Shown here: positions 1 through 7,659 of the stretch, piece after piece | Layout: each line of letters opens with the position of its first letter | Position numbering within the stretch: position 1 is the stretch's first letter | From: an uncultured Beijerinckiaceae bacterium | GTDB taxonomy: Bacteria; Pseudomonadota; Alphaproteobacteria; Rhizobiales; Beijerinckiaceae | Reading direction: 5' to 3' | Assembly: GCA_937863205.1 (NCBI GenBank) | Contig: CALMGA010000008.1 | Span: 1 to 16,826 of the forward strand | Length of the DNA: 16,826 nt | Notes under the pieces: generated by a model | Seen by the model: only the letters and a program-made list of their open reading frames with translations | What the model was told of the DNA's origin: nothing | Database searches by the model: none | Position numbers and translations under genes: made by a program

Positions 1-647
1 TGCTGCCGGCCTACACGCTGCTGCTCGGCCTGCTCGCCCTGCTCGGCTACATGGGGCTCGCCGCCCATCTCAAGGTCGCCGACAAGAACGACATCGTGCC
101 GGCGCTGTTTCAGACCATGTTCCCGCCCTGGTTCGCCGGCTTCGCTTTCGCGGCGGTGGCGATCGGCGCCCTGGTGCCGGCGGCGGTGATGTCGATCGGC
201 GCCGCCAATTTGTTCACCCGCAACTTCTGGAAGGCTTACGTCGACCCCGCCGTGACGCCGGCCGGCGAGGCGAACGTGGCCAAGATCACCTCGCTGCTGG
301 TGAAGGCCGGCGCGCTGGTGTTCATCGTCGCCCTGCCGACGCAGTTCGCCCTCGATCTGCAGCTGCTCGGCGGGATGTGGATCCTGCAAACCTTCCCGGC
401 GGTGGTGTTCGGCCTGTTCACCGGCTGGTTCCGGGCGCCGGCCCTGCTGGCGGGCTGGGCTGTCGGCTTCGTCACGGGGACCACGCTGGTCTATGTCAAC
501 GGCATGAAGCCGCTGCACACCTTCGTGGTCGGCGACAGCAAGGTGACGGTCTATATCGGCTTGATCGCCCTCACCGTGAACATCCTCGTCACGATGCTGG
601 CCAACGTGCTCGTTCCCATCGGACGCAGGGTACAGCCGGCGGAATAG
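1..647 (+). CDS. Sodium:solute symporter, C-terminal part (MctP-like)
   Basis: This is the 3' part of a gene whose start lies before the window; the frame begins at base 3 and ends at a TAG at 645-647. The roughly 214 visible residues form several hydrophobic segments and include the stretch VPAAVMSIGAANLFTRNFWK, which is typical of the late membrane segments of the sodium:solute symporter (SSS) family. These inner-membrane carriers couple solute uptake to sodium. The closest family member I recognise by eye is the monocarboxylate permease MctP of rhizobia, which imports lactate, pyruvate and similar acids, but the substrate cannot be decided from this fragment. The protein ends in a short hydrophilic tail after a last membrane segment (IGLIALTVNILVTMLANVLV). 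Family assignment is fairly sure; MctP identity is an inference. Confidence 0.8.
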   Translation, partial: LPAYTLLLGLLALLGYMGLAAHLKVADKNDIVPALFQTMFPPWFAGFAFAAVAIGALVPAAVMSIGAANLFTRNFWKAYVDPAVTPAGEANVAKITSLLVKAGALVFIVALPTQFALDLQLLGGMWILQTFPAVVFGLFTGWFRAPALLAGWAVGFVTGTTLVYVNGMKPLHTFVVGDSKVTVYIGLIALTVNILVTMLANVLVPIGRRVQPAE

Positions 648-720
648 CCGTCGACTTCGCGGCTGCATGCATCCGCCGCCCGTTTCCCGCATTGATCCCT
701 TGAGACTGGAGGGCGCGGGA

Positions 721-1206
721 ATGAGCATGCCGAGCGATGTGACGGCGGATGTCGCGGACGCGATGGAGGCGACCGGGACGCGGCATGCTCCGGCAGCCGC
801 CGAGGGGCACGGCCGATCCCCGCGGATCCCGCCCGAGGTGGCCGGCTTCGCCGCGGCGGCGCTGGTCACCTTCCTCGGCATCGCCGTGGTCGGACCAAGG
901 CTTCTGACCTTGCGGCGATCGACGTCGGCACGGGTCGACGACCTGCAGCGCCGGGCGCGCGAGGCCAAGCGGCGGGCGGATCGTGCCGCGGCGCAGGCCC
1001 AGGCGGCCGTGCAAGCCGCCGCCGCCCAGGCGAAAGCCAGCGGTCGCGACGCGCGGGCCCGGGCCCAAGCCCAGGCGAAAGCGGCCGGCAACCAGGCGAG
1101 AGCCGCCGGCAGCCAGGCGACGAACGCGGCCTATGACGCGGCCGCCACGGCCGGAAAGCGCTTGCGGCAACTCGGCGGCGGCACAATCCGCGCTAGATGG
1201 AAGTAA
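721..1206 (+). CDS. Membrane-anchored alanine-rich helical protein, unknown function
   Basis: I do not recognise a named family for this 161-residue protein. The start at 721 is chosen because a GGAGGG ribosome binding site lies at 708-713; a second ATG is at 727, and an in-frame ATG at 667 lacks such a site. The order is a hydrophilic N-terminus (about residues 1-38), one membrane segment (about 41-58, AGFAAAALVTFLGIAVVG) and then a long stretch (about 66-145) very rich in Ala, Arg, Gln and Lys that should form a continuous, positively charged helix or coiled coil. It resembles in layout other single-span alphaproteobacterial proteins with cytoplasmic Ala/Lys-rich tails, but low complexity makes homology claims unsafe. 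It begins 73 bases after the symporter gene and ends 43 bases before pgi, so it may be cotranscribed with either. Confidence 0.65.
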   Translation: MSMPSDVTADVADAMEATGTRHAPAAAEGHGRSPRIPPEVAGFAAAALVTFLGIAVVGPRLLTLRRSTSARVDDLQRRAREAKRRADRAAAQAQAAVQAAAAQAKASGRDARARAQAQAKAAGNQARAAGSQATNAAYDAAATAGKRLRQLGGGTIRARWK

Positions 1207-1249
1207 GCCGCACCGCCGGCGCCCCTTTCCCGACGATCAAGGACCCGCA

Positions 1250-2890
1250 ATGGCCCGCGACCTGACGCACGCGACTTCCGCTCTCACCACGCACCAGATC
1301 GAAACGCGCGGCACCACCACGGCCGCCCTGTTCGCCGCCGACCCCGAGCGCTTCGCCAAGTTCCACGTCAGCTACGACGGGATGATCTTCGACTATTCCA
1401 AGCAGCGCGTCACCGCGGAAACGATGCAGCTCCTGTTCGGGCTCGCCAGGGCGGCCAAGCTCGACGAGCGTCGCGCGGCCCTGTTCGGCGGCGCCAAGGT
1501 CAACATCACCGAGGATCGCGCCGTGCTGCACATGGCGCTGCGCAACATGTCGGGCCGTCCAATGAAGGCCGGCGGCACCGATGCCATGCCCGGCGTCATT
1601 GACGTGCGCGAGCGCATGGGCGCCTTCGCCGACGCGGTCCGCGGCGGCGCGATCAAGGCGAGCAACGGCGAGCGCTTCACCGATGTCGTCAACATCGGCA
1701 TCGGCGGCTCGGACCTGGGGCCGGCGATGGCGGCGCGAGCGCTCTCGCCCTTCGTCGCCCCTCACCTCACCTTGCATTACGTGTCCAACGTCGACGGCGC
1801 CGACCTCGGCGACACGTTGAGGACGCTGCCTTTGGAGACGACGCTGTTCATCGTCTGCTCGAAGACTTTCACGACGCTGGAAACCATGACCAACGCGCGC
1901 TCGGCCCGCGCGGCGCTGGCGGGCAAGCTCGGCGAAGCGGCGGTGGCCGACCATTTCTGCGCGGTGTCGACGCAGCTCGACAAGATCGCCGAGTTCGGCA
2001 TTCGCGAGGATCGCGTCTTCGGCTTCTGGGACTGGGTCGGCGGACGCTATTCCCTCTGGTCGGCGATCGGCCTGTCGGTGGCCATCGGCATCGGCAAGGC
2101 GCAGTTCGAGGCGTTTCTCTCCGGCGGCGAGGACATCGACGCCCATTTCACCACCGCGCCGATCGAACGGAACATCCCGGCGCTGATGGCGCTGGTGGAG
2201 ATCTGGAACCACAACTTCCTCGACCTTTCGACGCAGGCGGTGATCCCCTACGACCAGCGACTCGCCCGCTTCCCGGCCTACCTCCAGCAGCTCGAAATGG
2301 AGTCGAACGGCAAGTCGGTGGCGCTCGACGGCGCGCCGGTGACGATGAAGACGGCGCCGGTGATCTTCGGCGAGCCCGGCACCAACGGCCAGCACGCCTT
2401 CTTCCAGATGCTGCACCAAGGCACCGAGCCGGTGCCGATCGACTTCCTGGTCGCGGCCGTGCCGACCGACGCCGACCAGCACCACCACGACCTGCTGGTG
2501 GCGAACTGCTTCGCGCAAGGAGAGGCGCTGATGCGCGGGCGTTCGCTCGCCGAAGTGGAGGCACAGCTCAAGAAGAGCGGCGCCGGCGCCGACACGATCG
2601 CCACGATCGGCCCGCACAAGGTGTTCAGCGGCAACCGCCCGACCTCCACCCTGCTCTACACCAGCCTGACGCCGCGGGTGCTCGGCCGCCTCATCGCGCT
2701 CTACGAGCACAAGGTGTTCACGCAAGGGGTGATCTGGGACATCGACTCCTTCGACCAGTGGGGCGTCGAACTGGGCAAGGAGCTGGCCGGGCGGCTGGTG
2801 CCGATCGTCTCCGACAAGGGCGCGTCGACGTCGGCGCTCGATTCCTCGACGGCCGGCCTGATCGAGGGCATGCGCAAGCTCGCCGGCTGA
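1250..2890 (+). CDS. pgi: Glucose-6-phosphate isomerase
   Basis: This enzyme interconverts glucose 6-phosphate and fructose 6-phosphate in the cytoplasm, linking glycolysis/gluconeogenesis with the pentose phosphate and Entner-Doudoroff routes. The 546-residue length is normal for the family. Both family signatures are present: DWVGGRYSLWSAIG and the C-terminal SFDQWGVELGK. The phosphate-binding IGIGGSDLGP loop is also seen. Aligning by motif gives Glu351 (in MESNGK), His382 (in GTNGQH) and Lys510 (in GVELGK) as the catalytic residues; their spacing of 31 and 159 residues equals that of the E. coli and rabbit enzymes. The ATG at 1250 is preceded by AAGGA at 1239-1243. The frame is open further upstream, but that part reads as low-complexity sequence antiphase to the preceding gene, so it is not included. 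Confidence 0.97.
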   Translation: MARDLTHATSALTTHQIETRGTTTAALFAADPERFAKFHVSYDGMIFDYSKQRVTAETMQLLFGLARAAKLDERRAALFGGAKVNITEDRAVLHMALRNMSGRPMKAGGTDAMPGVIDVRERMGAFADAVRGGAIKASNGERFTDVVNIGIGGSDLGPAMAARALSPFVAPHLTLHYVSNVDGADLGDTLRTLPLETTLFIVCSKTFTTLETMTNARSARAALAGKLGEAAVADHFCAVSTQLDKIAEFGIREDRVFGFWDWVGGRYSLWSAIGLSVAIGIGKAQFEAFLSGGEDIDAHFTTAPIERNIPALMALVEIWNHNFLDLSTQAVIPYDQRLARFPAYLQQLEMESNGKSVALDGAPVTMKTAPVIFGEPGTNGQHAFFQMLHQGTEPVPIDFLVAAVPTDADQHHHDLLVANCFAQGEALMRGRSLAEVEAQLKKSGAGADTIATIGPHKVFSGNRPTSTLLYTSLTPRVLGRLIALYEHKVFTQGVIWDIDSFDQWGVELGKELAGRLVPIVSDKGASTSALDSSTAGLIEGMRKLAG

Positions 2891-2931
2891 AGCACCGGAT
2901 CAAAAAGCGCGCGGCGGTGTTCGGATGGATC

Positions 2932-2961
2932 CGATGCACCCTCGAAGATCGGGGTGCATCG
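2932..2961 (+). repeat. 10-bp inverted repeat between pgi and the DMT transporter gene
   Basis: CGATGCACCC at 2932-2941 is the exact reverse complement of GGGTGCATCG at 2952-2961, with a 10-base loop that can itself add three more pairs (CGA/TCG). The stem lies 42 bases after the pgi stop and contains the proposed GTG start codon of the next gene at 2954. There is no T-run after it, so it is not a classical terminator. It may end or stabilise the pgi message, or hide the downstream start codon. Confidence 0.6.
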
Positions 2962-3955
2962 CAGGCACCAGAAGGGATCGGGCGCTCTGTCATCCGCCGC
3001 CGCGCTTTGGAACGCTTTCTGGTCGCGTCCTTTGCTCCTTCTCGTGCTTGCGCCGATGTTGTTCGGCGCGAACGGCGTCGCGGCCCGCGTTGCCGTCAAC
3101 GCCGTTTCGCCGCTGGTGCTCGTCACCCTGCGCTGGGCCATCGTGGTCGCCGCGCTCGGCGTGCTGCTGCGCCGGGATGAACGGCGCGACCTGCGCGACC
3201 TGTTGCGCAACCATCCCTGGCGGCTCGGCTGGATGGGTCTGCTCGGGTTCTCCGGCTTCAACGCCCTGTACTACCTCGCCGCTTATTCGACGACGGCGGT
3301 CAACCTGACCCTTCTGCAGTGTTTGATCCCGGCCCTGGTGCTGGCCGGCGCGGCGGCGGTCTTCCGCACCCGCATCACCACGGTACAGGTCGCGGGCATG
3401 ATGCTGACGATCGTCGGCGCGCTGGTGGTCGCCTTCAAGGGCGACCTCCACAGCCTTTCGCATCTCGCCGTCAATCGCGGCGATGTTCTCGTGCTCATCA
3501 CCTGCTTCTTCTATGCGGCCTATATCCTGGGCTTGCGTGTCCGCCCGCCCGGCTCCGCGCTCGTGTTCTTCGCCGGCCTGGCCGTGGTCTCGCTGTTGTG
3601 GTCGCTGCCCATGTCGGTCGGCGAGATCGCCCTCGGCTACGCCTCTTGGCCAAGTCTCAAAGGCTGGCTGGCGGCGGTATTCATCGCGTTCGGCCCCTCG
3701 TTCGCCGCGCAGGTCTTCTTCCTGCGCGGGGTCGACCTGATCGGGCCGGCGCGGGCCGGGCTGTTCACCAATCTTACCCCGGTCTTCGGCGCGCTGTGGG
3801 CGGTTCTGGTGCTGGGCGAGCGCGTCACGCCGATGCACGCCCTTGCCGTGGGTCTCGGTCTCGGCGGCATCGCCCTGGCGGAGTGGAACGGGGCCCTCGG
3901 CCGCGCGCGTTCAGCCGTGCACGTCGAAACGGCGGGCGATGCGGGCCTGCCATAG
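2954..3955 (+). CDS. EamA/DMT-family transporter
   Basis: A 333-residue inner-membrane protein of the drug/metabolite transporter superfamily. It has ten predicted membrane segments arranged as two EamA repeats, about residues 25-160 and 174-310. The second repeat ends with the characteristic block NLTPVFGALWAVLVLGERVT followed by a last hydrophobic helix (HALAVGLGLGGIALA). Members export or import amino acids, nucleosides or other metabolites; the substrate cannot be read from the sequence. The start is uncertain: GTG at 2954 is the first standard start codon after pgi in this frame and leaves about 24 residues before the first membrane segment, but no good ribosome binding site precedes it and it sits in a hairpin. 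Starts inside the first membrane helix look too late. The 3' end overlaps the convergent DUF4345 gene by 45 bases. Confidence 0.88.
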   Translation: MHRRHQKGSGALSSAAALWNAFWSRPLLLLVLAPMLFGANGVAARVAVNAVSPLVLVTLRWAIVVAALGVLLRRDERRDLRDLLRNHPWRLGWMGLLGFSGFNALYYLAAYSTTAVNLTLLQCLIPALVLAGAAAVFRTRITTVQVAGMMLTIVGALVVAFKGDLHSLSHLAVNRGDVLVLITCFFYAAYILGLRVRPPGSALVFFAGLAVVSLLWSLPMSVGEIALGYASWPSLKGWLAAVFIAFGPSFAAQVFFLRGVDLIGPARAGLFTNLTPVFGALWAVLVLGERVTPMHALAVGLGLGGIALAEWNGALGRARSAVHVETAGDAGLP

Positions 3956-4372
3956 GCAGACCAAAGGCGTGACGACGAGCTCCATGGTGAGGCCGAACAG
4001 CATCGGCGCATGCGGCACCCCGGATGCGAAGACGCCGATGAGCCGCATCAGGCCGCCCAGCGCCACGATGGCGGTGAGCAGGCGGACCCGCCGGCCGTAC
4101 CGCTCGATCTGCGGGATCGCTTCCCAGAAGGCCAGCCCGATGCCGAGCAGCAGGCCGCTGAGGTAGCGGACGTGACTGTCGAGATCGAGGTTGTGGGTAC
4201 TCTCCCCGGTCATCGCCGAACCGAGCAACGCGCCGGACAAGCCGGCGCCGACCGGCACGAACCCGGCCAGCGCGATCACGCCCTGCAGGATCCGGCGCTC
4301 GGCCTCGCGCGACAGCCGGGAAGGTGTTTGACCCGAAGGACTTCGGCCGGGCGTGGTCTGGACGGCTGCCAT
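3911..4372 (-). CDS. DUF4345 family membrane protein
   Basis: A 153-residue protein with four predicted membrane segments (about residues 31-51, 69-84, 96-115 and 121-141) separated by short loops. The block LDSHVRYLSGLLLGIGLAFW followed by IPQIERYGRRVRLL and GGLMRLIG is the pattern I associate with the DUF4345 family, whose function is unknown. The ATG at 4372 shares its A with the TGA stop of serC (TGATG), so the two genes are almost certainly one transcription unit with coupled translation. The frame stays open far upstream through serC, but that part is antiphase to a clear enzyme gene and is not coding. The C-terminus overlaps the convergent DMT transporter gene. Family confidence is good; no role in serine metabolism can be inferred beyond the coupling. 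Confidence 0.82.
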   Translation of the reverse strand: MAAVQTTPGRSPSGQTPSRLSREAERRILQGVIALAGFVPVGAGLSGALLGSAMTGESTHNLDLDSHVRYLSGLLLGIGLAFWEAIPQIERYGRRVRLLTAIVALGGLMRLIGVFASGVPHAPMLFGLTMELVVTPLVCLWQARIARRFDVHG

Positions 4373-5541
4373 CAGGCGGCTTGCGCCAGCGGTCGGCGCA
4401 ACCGGGCGAACGCCCAATCGAGCCATTCGGTCAAAACCTCGATGTCGGCGGCGTCCACCGTGGCGCCGCACCAGATGCGCAGGCCGGGCGGGGCGTCGCG
4501 ATAGGCGCCGAAGTCGTAGGCCACGCCCTCCGCTTCCAGTTCGGCCACGAGCGAGGCGGCGAAGGCGGCCTGGTCCGCCGGAGGGGCCGAGGTGACGGCG
4601 GGATCGACGATCTCCAGGCAAACACCGGTGATGGATCGGGTCTCCGGGTCGCGCGCCAGGAAGTCGACCCAGGGTGTGCGCTCGACCCAGGCGAACAGGG
4701 CGGCGGCGTTGGCGGCGACGCGGGCGTGCAGGGCCGGCAGGCCGCCGAGGCGTGCGGCCCAGTCCAGCGTGTCGAGGTAGTCCTCGACGCAGAGCAGCGA
4801 GGGCGTGTTGATGGTTTCGCCGGCAAACAGGCTCTCGTTGAGCCGGCCGTCGCGGGTCAGGCGGAAGATCTTGGGCAAGGGCCAGGCCGGCGCATGCGAC
4901 GCCAGCCGGGCGACCGCGCGGGGGCCGAGGATCAGCATCCCATGCGCCGCCTCGCCGCCCATCACCTTCTGCCAGGAAAAGGTGACGACATCGAGCTTGG
5001 CCCAATCGAGCGGCATGGCGAAGGCGGCCGAGGTGGCGTCGCAGATGGTGAGGCCGCCCCGGTCGGCGGGGATCCAATCGGCGGATGGCACGCGGACGCC
5101 GGCGGCGGTGCCGTTCCAGGTGAAGACGACATCGCGCGTGAAATCCACGGCCGCGAGGTCGGGCAGGTGTCCGTAGGGGGCGAGGTGGGTGCGGACGTCG
5201 GCCAGCGGCAGCTCAAGCGCGTCGGTGATCCATTCCTTGCCAAAGGCCTCCCAGGCCAGCACGTCGACGCCGCGCGGGCCGAGCAGCGACCACATCGCCA
5301 TCTCCACCGCGCCGGTGTCGGAGGCCGGCACGATGGCGATGCGGTGGGAGGCCGGCACCTGCAGCACGGCGCGGGTGAGGTCGATGGCGCGGGCGAGGCG
5401 CTCGCGTCCGGCGGCGGAGCGATGCGAGCGGCCGGTGAGCGCGCCCTCCAGCGCGGCAAGCGACCAGCCCGGCCGCTTGGCGCAGGGACCGGAGGAGAAG
5501 CGCGGGTTGACCGGCCGGCGGCCGGGCTTGGCAGGGAGCAT
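4372..5541 (-). CDS. serC: Phosphoserine aminotransferase
   Basis: This PLP enzyme transfers the amino group of glutamate to 3-phosphohydroxypyruvate, giving phosphoserine in serine biosynthesis; family members can also act in pyridoxine synthesis. The 389-residue protein has the features of the alphaproteobacterial/Methanosarcina-type SerC: the N-terminal NPRFSSGPCAKRPGWSL block, SDTGAVEMAMWSLLG (about 74-88) for cofactor phosphate binding, Asp168 in TICDATSAAFA for the pyridine nitrogen, and Lys192 in FSWQKVMGGE as the Schiff-base lysine. The ATG at 5541 begins MLPAKPGRRPVNPRFSSGP, and no strong ribosome binding site precedes it. In many related genomes serC is followed by serA; here a DUF4345 gene follows instead, overlapping by one base. 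It lies 93 bases downstream of an outer-membrane protein gene on the same strand. Confidence 0.95.
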   Translation of the reverse strand: MLPAKPGRRPVNPRFSSGPCAKRPGWSLAALEGALTGRSHRSAAGRERLARAIDLTRAVLQVPASHRIAIVPASDTGAVEMAMWSLLGPRGVDVLAWEAFGKEWITDALELPLADVRTHLAPYGHLPDLAAVDFTRDVVFTWNGTAAGVRVPSADWIPADRGGLTICDATSAAFAMPLDWAKLDVVTFSWQKVMGGEAAHGMLILGPRAVARLASHAPAWPLPKIFRLTRDGRLNESLFAGETINTPSLLCVEDYLDTLDWAARLGGLPALHARVAANAAALFAWVERTPWVDFLARDPETRSITGVCLEIVDPAVTSAPPADQAAFAASLVAELEAEGVAYDFGAYRDAPPGLRIWCGATVDAADIEVLTEWLDWAFARLRRPLAQAA

Positions 5542-5634
5542 GACGGGAACCCGAAGTGTGGGGCGGTGGTGGAAGGGGGAACGGCCGGCGATGGGCGCAC
5601 ATGCGGAGCTTTCGCGCCGCCGTCAAGCGGGGCT

Positions 5635-6525
5635 TCAATTGTCGATCATGTAGCGAACGCCGGCGCGGACTTCCTGCGTCGCGATGCTCGCACCCAGCAC
5701 TTCACCCAGGTGAAGATAGCGATAATTGATGTCGAGCTTCGTATGCGCGTAGATATCGATGGCGATGCCCGCCGTCGCCGCGAAGGCGAAATTGTAGTAG
5801 TTGCCCGACACTCTGGCGTCGTTGTAGCCGTGGAGCGTCGTAGCCGTGCCCGGCAAAGTGAAGTAGGTATTATAGGCGGATCCGTCGGGATTGGAGAAGG
5901 TTGTGGCCGACAGGTAGTGCCCGAAGGCGATGCCGACACCCGCGCCGACGTAGGGTGTCACCCCGTACCAGTGACCGAGGTCGACATATCCGTTGACGAG
6001 CACGTCGTAGCTCGTCACGGAGCCTTGGTAGTTCGAAGAGCAGTTCTCGTAATAGGGTCGGTACACCGTCGTATCGGCATCGTTGAGGTAAGGCGCGTAT
6101 CCGAGCTGACAGGTGCCGGTGTCGTTTTGGCTGTAGAGCGTCGAGGCGCCGAAGAACTTGCCGTACTGCCTGACCGAGATCGGCTGATGGAAGTCGGCGA
6201 TCACGTCCGATCGGAACCACTTGTTGAAGGCGTATCCTGCCCCCAGCGATGCCGTGTAGCCGAGCTTCGAGCCGCTCCCCAAGCTGACCGTCGGCACCTG
6301 TCCCGTCGCCGTGGGCGCGTCGAGGTTCATGCTCGGCAGACGCGTGGCGCCGATGTCGCCGCGCACGTACCAACCCGAGCCGAACTCGACCTTGCTTTCG
6401 GCGATCGGCGGCGGCACGTCGCTGAATCCGTAGTCGAGGTCGGCAGCCCGGGCGGGCGCACGGGGCGAGGCGGCCGCGAGGAGCGCGACGGCGATCAGGC
6501 CGGAGGTCGAGGCTCGATGTGACAT
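5635..6525 (-). CDS. Outer-membrane beta-barrel protein (Omp25/RopB-like), copy 1
   Basis: A 296-residue exported protein. The start at 6525 (MSHRASTSGLIAVALLAAAS) gives a signal peptide with a likely cleavage after ARA near residue 27; earlier in-frame starts at 6636 and 6582 would add a charged stretch before it. The mature part alternates hydrophobic and polar residues, rich in Tyr, Gly and Asn, as in small outer-membrane barrels. Two blocks match the neighbouring protein at 6705-7586: VNGYVDLGHWYGVTPYVGAGVG and KLDINYRYLHLGE, so the two are paralogues. Such proteins are abundant surface proteins of rhizobia and relatives with structural or adhesive roles. Two Cys residues about 28 apart in the middle could form a disulfide in a loop. 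The gene has its own upstream region with a TTAA-N7-TTAA box at 6588-6602. Confidence 0.85.
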   Translation of the reverse strand: MSHRASTSGLIAVALLAAASPRAPARAADLDYGFSDVPPPIAESKVEFGSGWYVRGDIGATRLPSMNLDAPTATGQVPTVSLGSGSKLGYTASLGAGYAFNKWFRSDVIADFHQPISVRQYGKFFGASTLYSQNDTGTCQLGYAPYLNDADTTVYRPYYENCSSNYQGSVTSYDVLVNGYVDLGHWYGVTPYVGAGVGIAFGHYLSATTFSNPDGSAYNTYFTLPGTATTLHGYNDARVSGNYYNFAFAATAGIAIDIYAHTKLDINYRYLHLGEVLGASIATQEVRAGVRYMIDN

Positions 6526-6587
6526 CAGTCGTTCCAAGCAAACGGGCTCTGGCCGTTCGTCATGAAAGGAAGTCTCAACCATAAAGT

Positions 6588-6602
6588 TTAAAGCAGGCTT
6601 AA
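6588..6602. promoter_or_regulatory. Putative CtrA binding site upstream of outer-membrane protein gene 1
   Basis: TTAA at 6588-6591, seven bases, then TTAA at 6599-6602 followed by C. This is an exact match to the CtrA consensus TTAA-N7-TTAAC known from Caulobacter and Rhizobiales. It is 62 bases before the start codon at 6525, a normal promoter distance. An equivalent site precedes the paralogous gene. Binding is inferred from sequence only. Confidence 0.6.
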
Positions 6603-6638
6603 CCACGTTCGATAAGGTTTCGGTTGCCCGCACCAACA

Positions 6639-6663
6639 GAAAACGCGGGCCGGAGCCCGCGTT
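6639..6663 (-). terminator. Rho-independent terminator after outer-membrane protein gene 2
   Basis: On the minus strand a 9-bp perfect stem (AACGCGGGC / GCCCGCGTT, 6663-6655 and 6650-6642) with the four-base loop TCCG is followed by a T-rich tail (GTTTTCTGTT). It starts 42 bases after the stop of the gene at 6705-7586 and should separate its transcript from the next outer-membrane protein gene. Confidence 0.8.
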
Positions 6664-6704
6664 ATCAACCCGTTAACGATGACGTTACGATCAGTGCGTG
6701 CCGA

Positions 6705-7586
6705 TCAATACTTGCGGATGAGCGGCGGGGGCGGCGGCAGGAAATTGGCGAGGGTGTAGCGGAAACCGAGCCGGATGTCGTTGGCTTGCAGCTTGTAGTG
6801 CTGGACTTCGTTCGGGCACGAGTTCGCGCTGACGCAGTTGATCGCGCCGGAGCTGGCGTTACCCATGTTGAGGTACTTGTAGCTGAGTTCGAGCGTGACG
6901 TTGGGCGTCACGGCGAAGTCGAGGCCGGCCATGGCGGCGAAGGCGAAGTTGTTCTGGCTGTGGCTCTGGGCGAAGCCGCCGCCGCCGTTGCCAGCCCCAT
7001 TGTAGGCGCCGCTGCCGTAGCTGATGTCGGTCAGGCCCTTGACGTTGATGTTGGCGACGCCGACGCCGGCGCCGACGAAGGGGGTGATGCCGTAGAAGGT
7101 GCCGATGTCGACGTAGCCGTTGACCAGGCCGACGACGGCGCGGATATGGGCGCTGTAGTTGTCATAGGCGCGCGCATCGTTGGGCGGCGGGTTGCCGTAC
7201 TGATCGTAAGCGAAGGCGCCGATATTGTAGCTTTCGTTGGCGTGGAACTCCGCCGTGCCACGGTATTCGCCGGTGATGTCGGCGCGGAAATAGTTGTTGA
7301 AGCGGTAGCCCACGCCAAGGTCGATGATCGGGCTGTCGGTGATCGAGCTGTTCTCGTAGCGCACGTCGGGAACGTAGGTGTCGAAGGTCGAGGGCTTGGT
7401 GCGCAGGTCGTTGATGCCGACGCCGACGTCGCCGCGCAGGTAGAAGGCGCCATCGAGGGCGAGCGGCGCCACCGGCGGCTGGTACACGACGGGAGGCGGC
7501 GGAGGCAGAAGGTCTGCGGCATGAGCCGTGGCCGTGACGGCAAGGCTCGCGACGCCTGCCAGGCAAAAAGCCTTGAAGCTGGCCAT
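6705..7586 (-). CDS. Outer-membrane beta-barrel protein (Omp25/RopB-like), copy 2, with proline-rich ends
   Basis: A 293-residue exported protein. The ATG at 7586 begins a clear signal peptide (MASFKAFCLAGVASLAVTATAHA, cleavage near residue 23-24) and has GGAG at 7600-7597. The mature chain opens with a proline-rich segment (DLLPPPPPVVYQPPVAPL), continues as a barrel-like region with Tyr/Gly/Asn-rich strands, and carries a Gly-rich loop near residues 190-210. The final strand IRLGFRYTL looks like the C-terminal beta signal, but the protein does not end there: a second proline run (FLPPPPPLIRKY) follows. Two Cys in ACVSANSC-like context (residues 251 and 257) may form a loop disulfide. It is a paralogue of the gene at 5635-6525 and is divergent from the MFS gene. 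Probably a major surface protein; the exact role is unknown. Confidence 0.87.
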   Translation of the reverse strand: MASFKAFCLAGVASLAVTATAHAADLLPPPPPVVYQPPVAPLALDGAFYLRGDVGVGINDLRTKPSTFDTYVPDVRYENSSITDSPIIDLGVGYRFNNYFRADITGEYRGTAEFHANESYNIGAFAYDQYGNPPPNDARAYDNYSAHIRAVVGLVNGYVDIGTFYGITPFVGAGVGVANINVKGLTDISYGSGAYNGAGNGGGGFAQSHSQNNFAFAAMAGLDFAVTPNVTLELSYKYLNMGNASSGAINCVSANSCPNEVQHYKLQANDIRLGFRYTLANFLPPPPPLIRKY

Positions 7587-7659
7587 AACAAGTGGTCTCC
7601 ACACTGGACTTGGGCAACATCGCCCGAACATCCGATGGGCAGACACTGCCACGACAAGT

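Noticed and set aside
3911..5077. A 388-residue minus-strand frame that would fuse a long N-terminal part to the DUF4345 protein
   Set aside because: The N-terminal part runs through serC in another frame and is Arg/Pro/Gly-rich shadow sequence; the real start overlaps the serC stop.
5542..5634. A possible serC leader RNA motif before serC
   Set aside because: Related bacteria have a conserved RNA motif upstream of serC, but I could not see a convincing matching structure here; a covariance-model search would decide.
4324..6522. A 732-residue plus-strand open frame across serC and outer-membrane protein gene 1
   Set aside because: It is antisense to two well-supported genes, and its composition is dominated by Gly/Arg/Val with no domain pattern.
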